Of a stretch of 23,625 nt of DNA, positions 23,129 to 23,625 are shown in pieces. This stretch comes from JAFGHJ01 sp964534175 (GTDB lineage: Bacteria; Hydrothermota; UBA3072). Under the pieces are notes generated by a model. The model saw only the letters and a program-made list of their open reading frames with translations. It was not told where the DNA came from and did not search any database. Both the position numbers and the translations under genes were made by a program. Position 1 is the stretch's first letter; the number at the start of each line of letters is the position of its first letter. The DNA is taken from positions 1-23,625 of the forward strand of contig CAZHNS010000033.1 of NCBI GenBank assembly GCA_964534175.1, given 5' to 3'.

Positions 23129-23201
23129 AGCTGGTGAGCGGATTTGAACCGCTGACCTGCGCATTACGAATGCGCCGCTCTACCGATTGAGCTACACCAG
23201 C
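23129..23201 (-). tRNA. tRNA-Thr (CGT anticodon)
   Basis: On the minus strand acceptor GCTGGTG pairs with CACCAGC, with discriminator T at 23129. Anticodon stem GCGCA/TGCGC encloses loop TTCGTAA, giving anticodon CGT at 23168-23166 (reads ACG). The D arm (AGCTCAATCGGTAGAGC) and T loop (GGTTCAAATCC) are canonical. The gene is 73 nt; CCA is not encoded. A TATAAT box lies 14 nt upstream. Confidence 0.96.
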
Positions 23202-23215
23202 ATTTTCTTCAAGAT

Positions 23216-23221
23216 ATTATA
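23216..23221 (-). promoter_or_regulatory. -10 box of the tRNA-Thr/tRNA-Ser transcript
   Basis: TATAAT is exact on the minus strand at 23221-23216. A start about 7 nt on would leave a short leader before the tRNA-Thr 5' end at 23201. The -35 region (GGCTTG at 23244-23239, 17-nt spacing) is a poor match. Confidence 0.45.
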
Positions 23222-23441
23222 AAAAATCAGGAAATAAGCAAGCCCCATTAATAAATGAAATATTAAAAATCAAAAAGCAAAATGACAAGTAAAAAATCAA
23301 AATTCCTCTAAAATCAAAGAAATATTCGTATAATTTTAGCGATTTTTTATTTTTTTGGTCGTTTTGGAGAGTATGGGATTCTGACTTCTGAATTCTCACC
23401 TTCTGACTCCTTTTTTTTGCATTTTTTCCTCAAAAAACCCC
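23222..23441. other. AT-rich spacer between divergent tRNA and tuf transcripts
   Basis: No gene is supported. The stretch holds repeated words (AAAAATCAAAAAGCAAAAT near 23264 and AAAAAATCAAAATTCC near 23290) and GGGATTCTGACTTCTGAATTC (23377-23397), which inversely resembles the AGTCAGAAT words after fusA. A T-rich run (23411-23428) precedes the tuf promoter. It looks like decayed repeat elements. Confidence 0.4.
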
Positions 23442-23469
23442 TTGACAATATTACGTTTCTTTATATTAT
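23442..23469 (+). promoter_or_regulatory. tuf promoter
   Basis: TTGACA (23442-23447) is exact. TATTAT (23464-23469) follows after 16 nt and matches five of six -10 bases; TATAGT at 23467-23472 (19-nt spacing) is an alternative. The predicted start near 23476 gives a leader of about 107 nt. Confidence 0.6.
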
Positions 23470-23475
23470 AGTATC

Positions 23476-23582
23476 AGTTTTTGAGCGTTAGCTAAAAAAA
23501 TGTTTAATGATAGTGAGAGGTTTTCTCTAACGTAGCCTCGAAATGAGGAATATATTTTTTTGTTTATAATAGGAGGTAAACG
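23476..23582 (+). promoter_or_regulatory. Structured leader of tuf
   Basis: CGTTAG (23486-23491) can pair with CTAACG (23527-23532) around an inner AGAG/CTCT hairpin. CCTC/GAGG (23536-23548) forms a second small hairpin followed by an AT-rich run ending in seven T. An 11-codon frame (ATG 23500 to TAG 23535) overlaps the first stem but has no good Shine-Dalgarno. AGGAGG (23571-23576) serves tuf. Attenuation control is possible but unproven. Confidence 0.35.
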
Positions 23583-23625
23583 ATGGCGAAGGGAAAATTT
23601 GAGAGGACGAAGCCACATTTAAATG
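23583..23625 (+). CDS. tuf: Elongation factor Tu, N-terminal 14 codons only
   Basis: EF-Tu delivers aminoacyl-tRNA to the ribosome. The visible residues MAKGKFERTKPHLN match the nearly invariant EF-Tu N-terminus (typically MAK.KFER.KPH.N). AGGAGG 6 nt upstream and a strong promoter fit a highly expressed gene. The window ends within codon 15, just before the G1 motif. Confidence 0.93.
   Translation, partial: MAKGKFERTKPHLN

Noticed and set aside
23217..23399. 60-residue minus-strand frame in the AT-rich spacer
   Set aside because: It consists of AT-rich repeat text, overlaps the tRNA -10 box, has no Shine-Dalgarno and shows a low-complexity product.
1..23625. CRISPR arrays, insertion sequences, integrases or att sites
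   Set aside because: No regularly spaced repeats, transposase or integrase motifs, or flanking duplications were seen; the tRNA genes are not followed by integrase genes.

Overview
The window is a low-GC (about 37-38% by sampling) bacterial chromosome segment. Its left 14 kb is the core transcription/translation cluster, and its right 9.5 kb is mostly cell-envelope genes of little-known function. A two-membrane (diderm) organism is likely: there is a LolA-like periplasmic protein, the TIGR03546/TIGR03545 pair (to my knowledge found in bacteria with outer membranes), and large lineage-type insertions in RpoB and RpoC. RpoB motifs such as DVHYSHYGR recall the Bacteroidetes/Chlorobi (FCB) superphylum and uncultured relatives. 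That placement is inference by eye, not a tree.

Positions 1-13939 (+): the 3' part of tRNA-Trp, then secE-nusG-rplK-rplA-rplJ-rplL-rpoB-rpoC-rpsL-rpsG-fusA. The genes are almost touching, with ATGA overlaps at rplK/rplA and rpsL/rpsG. The beta operon and the str operon therefore run together. The only sizeable internal gap is rplL-rpoB (126 nt). It can fold into two mutually exclusive hairpins, followed by a helix that covers the rpoB Shine-Dalgarno sequence. rpoB starts with TTG.

Positions 14106-16661 (-): a three-gene operon behind a perfect-consensus promoter. It encodes an exported SMP-30/NHL-like beta-propeller, a cryptic HEAAH...ExxxD zinc metallopeptidase with clearly higher GC than its neighbours, and a four-helix membrane protein.

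Positions 16728-22928 (+): the TIGR03546/TIGR03545 membrane pair (the second looks AsmA-like). A compact envelope operon follows: an exported Cys-rich protein, a LolA-like protein that seems to start at ATT, a YidD-family protein with unusual extensions, and two tandem 288-residue TPR proteins ending in PGxGxxY membrane modules. The working idea is that the operon handles delivery or assembly of membrane proteins or lipoproteins.

Positions 22929-23625: spacer with degenerate short repeats, tRNA-Ser(GGA) and tRNA-Thr(CGT) on the minus strand, then a promoter, a structured leader and the first 14 codons of tuf (+). tuf often follows fusA directly; here 9.6 kb separates them.
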